NCBI RefSeq assembly: GCF_001050195.2
Contig: NZ_DF967965.1
Coordinates: forward strand, 1,567,150 to 1,631,149
Length of the DNA stretch: 64,000 nucleotides
Direction of reading: 5' to 3'
Source: Anaerolinea thermolimosa
GTDB lineage: Bacteria > Chloroflexota > Anaerolineae > Anaerolineales > Anaerolineaceae
The notes under the pieces were generated by a model. It did not search any database and was not told the DNA's origin. It saw only the letters and a list, made by a program, of their open reading frames with translations. Both the position numbers and the translations under genes were made by a program. Positions 35,602 through 44,068 of the stretch are shown here, in pieces (the first letter of the stretch is position 1; every line of letters starts with the position of its first letter).

Positions 35602-38253
35602 TTATCGTGACACTGCCAGTTTTATTACCTTTCCATCTGCCGCCACGGTAGCCCTGGCATAATGCCGATGTACTGTTTTTGCCCAGGGGACTTGCTTACT
35701 TACCGTGACCACATAACACTTACCGTGCGGTATCCCTTTGGATCCCTTTGAAAGTGCAGGGGCATCCGATCCACTCTGAGCGGCAATATGAATTTCGGCT
35801 GTATCGATACCCGGTAAGTAGCCTGCCAATTTTTGTTTTACATCTTCCAGAACTTTGAAGGAAAGGGGGCCGGGTTCTCCACTTTCAACCGGTTTTTCGT
35901 TTACCACCGTAATTTTTGGATGTTTCTTCAAACGCAACGTCGTTTTTGCCTGTTTTTGTCGGTTCTCCAGGCGTACAAGAGGGTCTCCATACAACACGAA
36001 AGAGAGAAGCGTTTTCTGGTCTTCGGCATCCAGATAACCCTGGCGTCTTACCATTTCACGGGACATTTCAATCTTTGCGATCATTAACGCTTCTCCCGCC
36101 GTCCTGCCTGCTTTCATCTGCTGCCAGAAGTAATTCCCAAGCAAATCCGCTGACACCAGTGGAGGGGTAATTGCGCCATAAGCGATACAGGTCGATCCAA
36201 TCATTGCCAGCGTACCAAGGGACAGGAACTTTAATGCAAGAGCAGTATCTTCTGTTTTATTTACAATATGCCCCCCATAACAGGCCTCACTGAAAACCAC
36301 CTTTGGGGCGTGTCCATTGCGCTTAAGCTGAGATGGCATCAAAGCTACCGGATAATCCGGTCCACGTATCGGATCAAAAGGATCTCTTTGCCCATACCAT
36401 TCAGGAGTATCTTCCATGCCGTGCAGGTTGTAATAGGCCACTTCAGTCTGAAGCAATTTTTCAACCGGTAGGTTTTGAGTATCCTGAGGGGGTGAGACCA
36501 ATAACTTCGCCGGGTTTCCTACTGGACGGAATACCGCCGTCGAAGAACGACGCCAGACTGCTGCCGTATATCCTGTATTCTCTGCTCCATTGTTCCTATC
36601 CTGAAATACCCGAAAAAATGCCTCGAACATCCACAGGAAAGGCCAGAGAACACTACTTTCTCCCATCGATTTTTTCTGTTTTGCACCGTTATGGTATCCA
36701 ACCTGCCGCCTCAATTGATCTAAGAGCAGGCCGGCGTCTGGACCGGTAGCCCCAGGCAGCCTTCCTACCGGCCATTCGGGCACAAAATAGTTGGATCCGA
36801 GGGTTGCGTAAGGGTTGTCTGAGAATATCTTTTCGTCGAAATCATCTGCAGGGTTCGGAAGCTCATGAAATGGAATTACCTGAGGCCCTCCCACGATTAA
36901 CAACATTCCGATCATTTTCCCTTTTTTAGAAAGAGCTTTATCAAGATCTGAAAGAGAAAGCTTAAGCTTCCATGGGTCACGTTCTGTAAGGGGTTGAAAA
37001 CCGTATGTTGCCACCACGTCGGGGTCATCCGGGTAAAATACCAATGAATCCCAGCCTGTATGCTTCTTTATGGCCTCACCAAGACGCCTCATTTCAAGGT
37101 CAATCACCTGAGCCGTCTGTTCTCCATATTGTTCGATCAATCCCTGTTTCGAAGAAAAAATCACATAAACAGGGAATCGACCATCCGATTTACCAATCAC
37201 CGGTTGCTTGATCCGGATAGCAACTTTTCGCAACTCACCTTCAATCGATTTTAACTCTTCGGAACTTAATGGAGAAACCCTGGTAGGAGTGTCCATTCCA
37301 TGTCCATCAGACTGGATAGGAATTTCTGAATGGCTGGGATGTGCCTCAAAGTTAGGATCAGCGATCGGGGAGATAGATTCCTGGACTCTCTCATTGACAT
37401 CTCCCCGGTCATAGTGCTCAGGGGCCGGTTCGACAATCCCCTCTCCAGGTGGTAACCAGGCACCCGTTAATCGGGTAGCTACTGCAACAGGTAGAGGAAG
37501 ATCAAAATAACATTCCATTTTCGCTGGCCAGAGCGATCGATAGGGATGATGATCTCCCCAGATTCGACGCGCTACCTGTCCGGTAGAATCCAGTGTAACG
37601 CACTGGTGAAGCAGTTTCACCGCTTCTGTTTCCCGCCCAATTGTTATCAACGCGGCTGATTTTCGTAAAAGAAGCTCTACGCACTGACACCCTGATTGTA
37701 AATATTTCTCAGCAATTTCCACCACCCGCCCAGCTTCACCTGATTTCTCCACCAATCTTAAGTGAAGAATAATTCCCAGTAGTGGAATGGTTTCGCCCAT
37801 CATTACCGGCTCCAGTAGTGCTTCGGCTTCGGAAAAATGACCGGAATGATATGCCTGTCTTGCCAAAAAAAGCGTTTCCGCCCAGGGATACGTTGCTGCG
37901 TCAGGTGGAAGAATCTCTCCAAGAGCCTTCAATGACGACATTGATTCAACAAAGTGCTCTGAGGACTGAGAGCGGGCAATTCTGGCTCTGACCTGATGGG
38001 CATCCTGGAATTCAGGATCAAGGACAATGATTCGGTCCAAAATTTCCAGAGCCTGGGTTTCCCGGTGATCACCTGCCAGCATCTCTGCCAGGAACAGCAT
38101 AACTTCAAGGTCACCTGGATACACTGCCAGCCAGGCCAAAGCAGCCTGCCTGCCAAAGGAGTAAGACTGGCACCCCAATGCAATCTCCAACATTTGAAGC
38201 AAATGCTTTCGACTTAGCATCTGCGTCTCTGGTTTCCTCTCTTCGTTGCTCAT
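35602..38253 (-). CDS. TPR protein with gingipain-like (C25/caspase-fold) peptidase domain
   Basis: This 883-residue protein has N-terminal TPR-like repeats (residues about 15-225), a linker, then a C25/CHAT-type caspase-fold domain at about 360-765. The domain shows FPVYVIFSS, LLIVGGPQVIPFHELP, and NYFVPEWPVGRLPG as in gingipains. Catalytic His611 lies in YYNLHGMED and Cys658 in VFSEACYGGH. Residues 780-883 form an alpha/beta tail of unknown role. Gingipains are secreted, but no signal peptide exists here, so this peptidase works in the cytoplasm. It overlaps the giant TPR gene by 4 bases. TPR plus caspase fold recalls TPR-CHAT proteases of prokaryotic defence, but the domain here is of C25 type. 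Confidence 0.85.
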   Translation of the reverse strand: MSNEERKPETQMLSRKHLLQMLEIALGCQSYSFGRQAALAWLAVYPGDLEVMLFLAEMLAGDHRETQALEILDRIIVLDPEFQDAHQVRARIARSQSSEHFVESMSSLKALGEILPPDAATYPWAETLFLARQAYHSGHFSEAEALLEPVMMGETIPLLGIILHLRLVEKSGEAGRVVEIAEKYLQSGCQCVELLLRKSAALITIGRETEAVKLLHQCVTLDSTGQVARRIWGDHHPYRSLWPAKMECYFDLPLPVAVATRLTGAWLPPGEGIVEPAPEHYDRGDVNERVQESISPIADPNFEAHPSHSEIPIQSDGHGMDTPTRVSPLSSEELKSIEGELRKVAIRIKQPVIGKSDGRFPVYVIFSSKQGLIEQYGEQTAQVIDLEMRRLGEAIKKHTGWDSLVFYPDDPDVVATYGFQPLTERDPWKLKLSLSDLDKALSKKGKMIGMLLIVGGPQVIPFHELPNPADDFDEKIFSDNPYATLGSNYFVPEWPVGRLPGATGPDAGLLLDQLRRQVGYHNGAKQKKSMGESSVLWPFLWMFEAFFRVFQDRNNGAENTGYTAAVWRRSSTAVFRPVGNPAKLLVSPPQDTQNLPVEKLLQTEVAYYNLHGMEDTPEWYGQRDPFDPIRGPDYPVALMPSQLKRNGHAPKVVFSEACYGGHIVNKTEDTALALKFLSLGTLAMIGSTCIAYGAITPPLVSADLLGNYFWQQMKAGRTAGEALMIAKIEMSREMVRRQGYLDAEDQKTLLSFVLYGDPLVRLENRQKQAKTTLRLKKHPKITVVNEKPVESGEPGPLSFKVLEDVKQKLAGYLPGIDTAEIHIAAQSGSDAPALSKGSKGIPHGKCYVVTVSKQVPWAKTVHRHYARATVAADGKVIKLAVSR

Positions 38254-41200
38254 AAGGCTGTTTTCGCCTCCTGGGTTTTATGAATCAGGTTCAGTGCCAT
38301 CACGCTGACCAGTTGCCGGTGAATTTGTAAATCATCCGGTGCAATTTTTGCCGCCTGCTGTAACATTTTCTCAGCCCCTTGATAATCCTTGGCTTCTTTA
38401 AGGATCAGACCCGCCTCAAAATATCCACGAGCATCTCGAGGAGCAATCCGGATTACCTCCTGAAAAGTTTCTAGGGCCTTCTGAAATTCTCTCCGATCCA
38501 GATATACCTGTCCAAGTTCAAGATAAGCATCTACATTGGCAGGGTCCATGAGAACAGCCTGACTCAGATGATGGACTGCCTGATCTAATTGCCCGGTACG
38601 CCGATTCAAAACACCGAGTTTCATTGCCAGTCTGGGTTGATGGGGGTTAATCCTTAATGAGCGGAGCGCTGATTGCTGGGCTAATTGAACATTACCCAAT
38701 TCCGCCTGCACCATTGCATGAAGAGCCAGCACCTCTGCATCCTCAGGATAAGCCTGCACCAGACGTTGAGCCATTTCGGAAACCGAGGCAGGCCCATCAA
38801 TCTGATAAATCAACTGGGCTTTTTCCAGGAGCAATTCCCGGCACGCTGGCTGACTCTCGAGTGCACTTTCAATCACAGCCAGGCTGGCATGGAGTTCCTG
38901 CTGAAGCCCCAGCATCCGGCTGAAATTAATGATTGCCTCGAGGGTGTGTGGTGAACATTCATAAGCGATTCTCGCCAATCGGAGCGCCTCGGAGGAATTG
39001 CCAAGTTTGAAAGAAGCTCTGGATGCCAGAACAAGAGCAAGAGAATCACCACCCGCCATTTCGCTGGCTTTGAGAGCATTCTTAAGAGAGCCCTCCCAGT
39101 GGCCCTGTTCAAATTGGGCCTGAGCCAGCAACAACCAGGCTTCTGGAGAATCGGGGCACAACCGGGTAGCCTGTACCAGTATTTCTTCTGCTTTCTCTTG
39201 ATCACCATTGAATAAGTGGTTACGCCCAAGTCCCAGGGCATATTTTCCTTCTGCAGGATTCAAAGCAAAAGCTTTCTCCAGGTGAACAAGTGCATTTGAA
39301 TAATCTCCCATGGATTCAGCCAACCACCCAACCTGGGCCTGCCAGCCCTCCTCATCCGGCCAAATAGATAACGCCTCTTCTAGGGATTCAATCGCTGTAC
39401 CAACTTCACCAAACCGTTCTTGAAGAGTTGCCACCAGAACCAAAACCAATGGATGCCCAATATTTTGTGCAAGTATATCCTTTGCCAATAAAAGAGCACC
39501 GGGATCGTTCTTCTCCGCAAGCACAAGTGCTTTCTGGAACAATACCACACTGTGATTCGAGAGATTGGCAGCTTGCAATGCTTCATCAAGACAGTTCAAT
39601 TTTCTGAAACACAAAATTACGGCCGCCAGTTCACCCGCAGAACGGGGCATGATCATCGCTTGCTTTGCAACCTCTTTGGCGGGTTGTAAAGCCATGGAAA
39701 TTCTCCATTTCAGCTGCTGGAACCTTCCGGCATCGAGGAACAAACGCAGGCTTTCCAGGCTGTTTTCAAGTGTTTCTCTAAAGGCAAGGTCCTTTTCATC
39801 CACAAACGGAGTGTGCGCTTTGATTCGGAGTTCCTTTTCCATGGACTTGAACTCCACCGCCTCCACAGATATACGCACTTTTTCATAAATTCCACGCACT
39901 TCACCCGGAAAGAGTGTTAAATATTGACTTATCAATTTAAAACTGCTGTCCCATAAATACGCTTCAGCTGCAGTCTTTGCAACCGCCAGTAAAAGATTCC
40001 CATCAGGGCGAGCGTTCACGATAAGATGCTGGACCAGGTTTTCAATGATTTCGGTTGCCTGGCGGAACTTTCCCTGGCGGATGAGCAATCTGGCTTCTAC
40101 ACTTTGCACCCACAAAGATTCATTTCCAGCAGGTCGGCAAAGCTGGTGCCATCGTGTTGCCCCTTCAAGGTCTTCATGTTCGATAGCCAGATGGCAGCCA
40201 AGACCAACCAGTGAAGCGGCCTCAGCCTCAAGGAGGCTGTCATCATCCGGGGTCAGCGAAAAAGCCAACTCCAGGGCTTTCTCATCCTGAAGGGTGGCAT
40301 AAGCCAGTTCAGTTAACAGCCAGCGGTTTCGGAGCGATTTAGGAGAGTAGACCCATGCCTTTTCAGCCTGTTCAAAGGCGCTCGCCAGGTTACCCAATCG
40401 GCGTTGCCAGACCGCCAGACGATAATATAAATCCGTCAGCATGGCTTCCTCATTCTCATTCTCCGGATTTATCGCTCCGATGGCCTTTTCTACTGCTTCG
40501 ATCGCCCCATTGAATCGATTCTGGCGGGCCAGCAAATCGGCGTAATAGACCAGTAGACGGGGATCAGAAATACCCTGATTGCCCTTCTCCAAGGTTTGAG
40601 TTGCCAGATCAATTTGACCGGTTTTTTCATACACCTGCGCCAGCTCATACACCAGCTCTGGAGATGCAGGGCTGCTTAATGATATTGCCTTTTCGAAATA
40701 CTCAATCGCCGCGGGAAAATCCTGTAACCGTAAAGACAGGTATGCCGCCTGGCGTAGTAGTTCAACATCATCGCTCGATTGCTCTTCTTTGATTGCCTGC
40801 AGGGCATCCCGGGCGCTTTCCAGATCACCGCTTTCCAGAGCCAGCCGGGCATATCGAATTCGGAGATCGACCCTGCCTGGTATTAACATAATCGCCTGTT
40901 TTAGCGCGTCTAACGCCCTGGAAGCTCTATCGAGGCGAACCATCATTCTGGCAAACCAGTCCAGGTTTTCTGGATCATTGGGGGCCAGACTAAGAGCTCG
41001 TTCTGCAGCTTCTTCTGCGTCCTTCTTCAGGTTTGCCTCAAGGCAGGCTTCCGCCAGATCATGGGTCAAGGTGAGGTTAGAAGGCTGGGATTGGGAAGCT
41101 TCTCGCAACAAAGCCACCCCGGCTTCCATATTCCCAACCGCCATCATAGTCATGCCTAACCCGTGTTGAACGTTCCCCAGGAGCCCACTGCGGAGAACAT

Positions 41201-43580
41201 CTTCAGCGTCAATCAGTTCTCGATATAGCTGTTGGGCATCTTCAAGTCTCCCCTGTTTTCGGATCGATTCAGCAATGGCCAGCTTAATGACCAAATTATC
41301 CGGGGCCAGTATCTCGGCCTTTTCTAATAATTCCTCAGCTCGTTGATACCGGAGGTTCTTTTCATGGTTTCCCAGAGCTAGATGATCATCCAGGAGTACC
41401 CGGGCATACTTCAAATACCAATCTGCTTTTGCACGAGGAGAGCGGGTGGCTATCTCAAATGCTGGGACAGCCGCTCTTGCATCTCCAAGGTCCATCGCGA
41501 TACATCCATACTCATATGCCACTCCCGGATCTACCTCCCACATATTTTTCAAGGGTTCGATCACCTCTCTGGCTTCCTGTAAGTAACCAAGAGCGTGAAG
41601 AGCCTTGCTGAATAGAAACTGCACTTCAGGAGATTGACGATTCAGGTTGGAAGCTTGCCTGAGATAAGGCAATGCTTCGGTTGGCTGTTCTTTTTCGAGA
41701 AGCTTCTTTCCCAGAGCAAAGTTTAATTCTGGCGAACTTGACGCTGCCAGCAGTCCTGCTTTCAGAGTATCAATCTCTGCAATTTCCTCGCCCTTCTGCT
41801 CGTACAGACCAGCGAGAGCTAACCACCATTCAGGCGCTTCGGGAGAAACCAGGGTTGCCCGGCTCAAATGCATTTCGGCTTCATCCAAACGGCCCTGAAC
41901 AATCCGAATTTTGCCCAGGATCCCATGAATTTCGCCAATATCTGGATAGGAGGAGAGTAACTCCTCACAAAGATTTGAAGCCTCATCGTATTGACCCACT
42001 TCTACTGCATCACGGGTGTATAAAATTTTATCTTCCAAAGTGGGCTCTTTGGCTCTGGTAAGAACACCCTTCCGTCTGAGATAAGCATTGGCCCAATCCC
42101 CCAGGTGCTCGTACAAAGCCGCAGACTCACGAATAAGATCGATTCGGTCAGGGGCAAGGCAAAGAGCAATCTCTATCAGGCGCAGTGCCTGCTCTAATAA
42201 ACCAGAATCTCTGTATATCTTCTCGAGGAAAAGGATAAGTTCAAAATCCGCCGGTCTTTTCTGGAGGAGAAGATCTCCAAGTTCCATGGCCTCCTGGAGT
42301 AATCCCATTTCAATAAGTTTTGAAAGAATGGTACCAGGCCGCCATGTTAAAATAAACCCGGCCTCTTGAGTTTCTTCCTCTCTCAATGAGCGAATTAATT
42401 TCTGAACCGAGGGTTTGGCCACCTCACACCCCAGTGCCTTCTCTCCCTGTTGGTAAAGAGTCCAACCATATTGGACCGAAATGCAAGGATCATGATAGGC
42501 CGCCAACTTTTCACCGATATCCTGAAGATCATCAGGGTTGCGATATGACAATAACCATCCAAACTGTTCTTGAACAGCAGGATTAGCCACAGTAATCGGA
42601 TCAATGGCGGTCATTTGTTCTGCAAGACCACTCTTCAAATTTTGAGACTCATCGAGAAAAGCTCTCTGCAGCCTGATTCCCCATTGGAAGACTTCCAGAG
42701 CATCAGTGGCTTTTTTAAGCATCATTTTGGCCTGAACCGGGTTCCCTGCCAGAGAATGGAGTGTGGCCGTTCTCTGGGCTTCCAGGAGGATTTTTCCAAG
42801 CGCTTCCGGGGTGAAGTGGAAATTCTCTTGCTCGCCGGGTTCAACGGCAGAAAGCGGGACATTTTCCAGCAGTTCTCCCGCAAGAACGCGGCTTTCTTCT
42901 TCCAGACCACGCTGAACTAAAAGGCGTAAAAATTCAATTTGTTGTGCCCCTGTAATGCCCCGCAACCATTTTTTCACCGATTCTGCCACCGGTGATCGGT
43001 CGGCAGGTTGTGTCTCGTAAATGTGCAGCATCCATCGTAAACCTGCAGTTTCGTTTTTCGGAGCCCACAATCCCAGAATCAGGTCGTACGCATCTCCAAC
43101 CATTCCTGCCAGGCAGGCCAGCGGTGTTAACCAGATCTCTGGATTTAGGGAACGGACCCCGGTAGGTGCTGTAATTAATTCATCCGCAAGACCATTCCAA
43201 TTCCCGGTAAGCCTGCGTCTTTCCCGAAGGGCTAAAGCCGCCAAAACTGCCATCTTCAGGTCCGAGGGTTTCTCGCCTCTCCGTCTGATATCTTCATACG
43301 CGCGCACTGCCCTGACCCGCAGACCGCTTTCCAATCCATTCATTGGTTCTTTTAGGAGTTGATCTCGGAGTCCCGGTTCTCCAATGGCCATTAATCCCAG
43401 GGTGGCTGGAGTCCAATCATGAAGATCTCGGCCCCAGTCTTCTGATAGGTTCTTAAAAAAAGACTCTTCCTGGACGTACTCCCAGATTAGAGAATCCCGC
43501 CTCAAAATCTGGCTCAAACGGACTGCCCATTGGGGTTCGAAGGTCGTATGAAGAAAATCAAAAAAGCGCTGGGCTGTCAT
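38250..43580 (-). CDS. Giant TPR-repeat protein (1776 residues)
   Basis: Residues 1-230 are a helical non-repeat domain I cannot assign (MTAQRFFDFLHTTFEPQWAVRL). From about 290 to the end there are many tetratricopeptide repeats, clearest in the middle and at the C-terminus (LGQVYLDRREFQKALETFQEVI). TPR arrays are protein-binding scaffolds. There is no signal peptide, membrane span or enzymatic motif. It starts 7 bases after the two-TM gene and overlaps the TPR/gingipain gene by 4 bases, so all three are made from one mRNA. A scaffold or sensor that holds the peptidase is the natural reading, as inference. Confidence 0.85.
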   Translation of the reverse strand: MTAQRFFDFLHTTFEPQWAVRLSQILRRDSLIWEYVQEESFFKNLSEDWGRDLHDWTPATLGLMAIGEPGLRDQLLKEPMNGLESGLRVRAVRAYEDIRRRGEKPSDLKMAVLAALALRERRRLTGNWNGLADELITAPTGVRSLNPEIWLTPLACLAGMVGDAYDLILGLWAPKNETAGLRWMLHIYETQPADRSPVAESVKKWLRGITGAQQIEFLRLLVQRGLEEESRVLAGELLENVPLSAVEPGEQENFHFTPEALGKILLEAQRTATLHSLAGNPVQAKMMLKKATDALEVFQWGIRLQRAFLDESQNLKSGLAEQMTAIDPITVANPAVQEQFGWLLSYRNPDDLQDIGEKLAAYHDPCISVQYGWTLYQQGEKALGCEVAKPSVQKLIRSLREEETQEAGFILTWRPGTILSKLIEMGLLQEAMELGDLLLQKRPADFELILFLEKIYRDSGLLEQALRLIEIALCLAPDRIDLIRESAALYEHLGDWANAYLRRKGVLTRAKEPTLEDKILYTRDAVEVGQYDEASNLCEELLSSYPDIGEIHGILGKIRIVQGRLDEAEMHLSRATLVSPEAPEWWLALAGLYEQKGEEIAEIDTLKAGLLAASSSPELNFALGKKLLEKEQPTEALPYLRQASNLNRQSPEVQFLFSKALHALGYLQEAREVIEPLKNMWEVDPGVAYEYGCIAMDLGDARAAVPAFEIATRSPRAKADWYLKYARVLLDDHLALGNHEKNLRYQRAEELLEKAEILAPDNLVIKLAIAESIRKQGRLEDAQQLYRELIDAEDVLRSGLLGNVQHGLGMTMMAVGNMEAGVALLREASQSQPSNLTLTHDLAEACLEANLKKDAEEAAERALSLAPNDPENLDWFARMMVRLDRASRALDALKQAIMLIPGRVDLRIRYARLALESGDLESARDALQAIKEEQSSDDVELLRQAAYLSLRLQDFPAAIEYFEKAISLSSPASPELVYELAQVYEKTGQIDLATQTLEKGNQGISDPRLLVYYADLLARQNRFNGAIEAVEKAIGAINPENENEEAMLTDLYYRLAVWQRRLGNLASAFEQAEKAWVYSPKSLRNRWLLTELAYATLQDEKALELAFSLTPDDDSLLEAEAASLVGLGCHLAIEHEDLEGATRWHQLCRPAGNESLWVQSVEARLLIRQGKFRQATEIIENLVQHLIVNARPDGNLLLAVAKTAAEAYLWDSSFKLISQYLTLFPGEVRGIYEKVRISVEAVEFKSMEKELRIKAHTPFVDEKDLAFRETLENSLESLRLFLDAGRFQQLKWRISMALQPAKEVAKQAMIMPRSAGELAAVILCFRKLNCLDEALQAANLSNHSVVLFQKALVLAEKNDPGALLLAKDILAQNIGHPLVLVLVATLQERFGEVGTAIESLEEALSIWPDEEGWQAQVGWLAESMGDYSNALVHLEKAFALNPAEGKYALGLGRNHLFNGDQEKAEEILVQATRLCPDSPEAWLLLAQAQFEQGHWEGSLKNALKASEMAGGDSLALVLASRASFKLGNSSEALRLARIAYECSPHTLEAIINFSRMLGLQQELHASLAVIESALESQPACRELLLEKAQLIYQIDGPASVSEMAQRLVQAYPEDAEVLALHAMVQAELGNVQLAQQSALRSLRINPHQPRLAMKLGVLNRRTGQLDQAVHHLSQAVLMDPANVDAYLELGQVYLDRREFQKALETFQEVIRIAPRDARGYFEAGLILKEAKDYQGAEKMLQQAAKIAPDDLQIHRQLVSVMALNLIHKTQEAKTAL

Positions 43581-43587
43581 AAGGCCT

Positions 43588-43917
43588 CTAGAATGAATTA
43601 ACTCGAGTGATTAAAAAATAAGCCCCTGCAAAGAGGATAAATCCCACGATGATCAAAAACACTCCAACCCCTGTGGTAGTTTTTACCAGTTGGTTCAACG
43701 CATCCAGAAGAGCAGATGCATTCCCGACAAGCCCCGATACTTCTTCAGCCAACCCCTTTTGGGCCAGCCGAACAGTCTGATCAGCCAGGGTCCGAACATC
43801 CTTCCCTGAAGCGCGGTATACGAGCACCACAATGCCAGCAATGAGAGAAATTGCCCCCAGTACCATCATGCTGACGGCCATAATGATCATTAATTCGTCG
43901 ACACCCAGAGAAATCAT
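43588..43917 (-). CDS. Small two-TM membrane protein
   Basis: This 109-residue protein has two membrane helices (residues about 9-34, LMIIMAVSMMVLGAISLIAG onward, and about 83-105, GVFLIIVGFILFAGAYFLI). Between them lies an amphipathic loop of about 45 residues (DVRTLADQTVRLAQKGLAEE). I chose the ATG at 43917 because GGGAGG stands 5 bases ahead; an upstream in-frame start at 43953 would fall at the predicted transcript start and is unlikely. It is the first gene of the sigma-54-driven operon and could anchor the TPR/peptidase proteins to the membrane. It does not resemble a gasdermin. Confidence 0.75.
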   Translation of the reverse strand: MISLGVDELMIIMAVSMMVLGAISLIAGIVVLVYRASGKDVRTLADQTVRLAQKGLAEEVSGLVGNASALLDALNQLVKTTTGVGVFLIIVGFILFAGAYFLITRVNSF

Positions 43918-43956
43918 ATTGCCTCCCGATTGGTGTGAACACTCGAGAGGCAAGGA

Positions 43957-43972
43957 TGCAATTTCTATGCCA
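43957..43972 (-). promoter_or_regulatory. Sigma-54 (-24/-12) promoter of the two-TM/TPR/gingipain operon
   Basis: On the minus strand the sequence reads TGGCATAGAAATTGCA, with GG and GC exactly 10 bases apart. It matches the consensus TGGCAYRN4TTGCW at every fixed position and agrees at 14 of 16 bases with the rpoN site at 12494-12509. The predicted start near 43946 gives a 29-base leader to the ATG at 43917. Confidence 0.78.
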
Positions 43973-44068
43973 GGAAGGGAATATCAAGGACAGAAGAAAG
44001 TTATACCCCCAACTCTGAAAAACTCAAGGCAGGATTGATCTCGAACATGAATTTCTCCCACCGAGCTC

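Noticed and set aside
43588-43953. Two-TM protein as a bacterial gasdermin
   Set aside because: It is too short and helical, and lacks the beta-rich pore domain.
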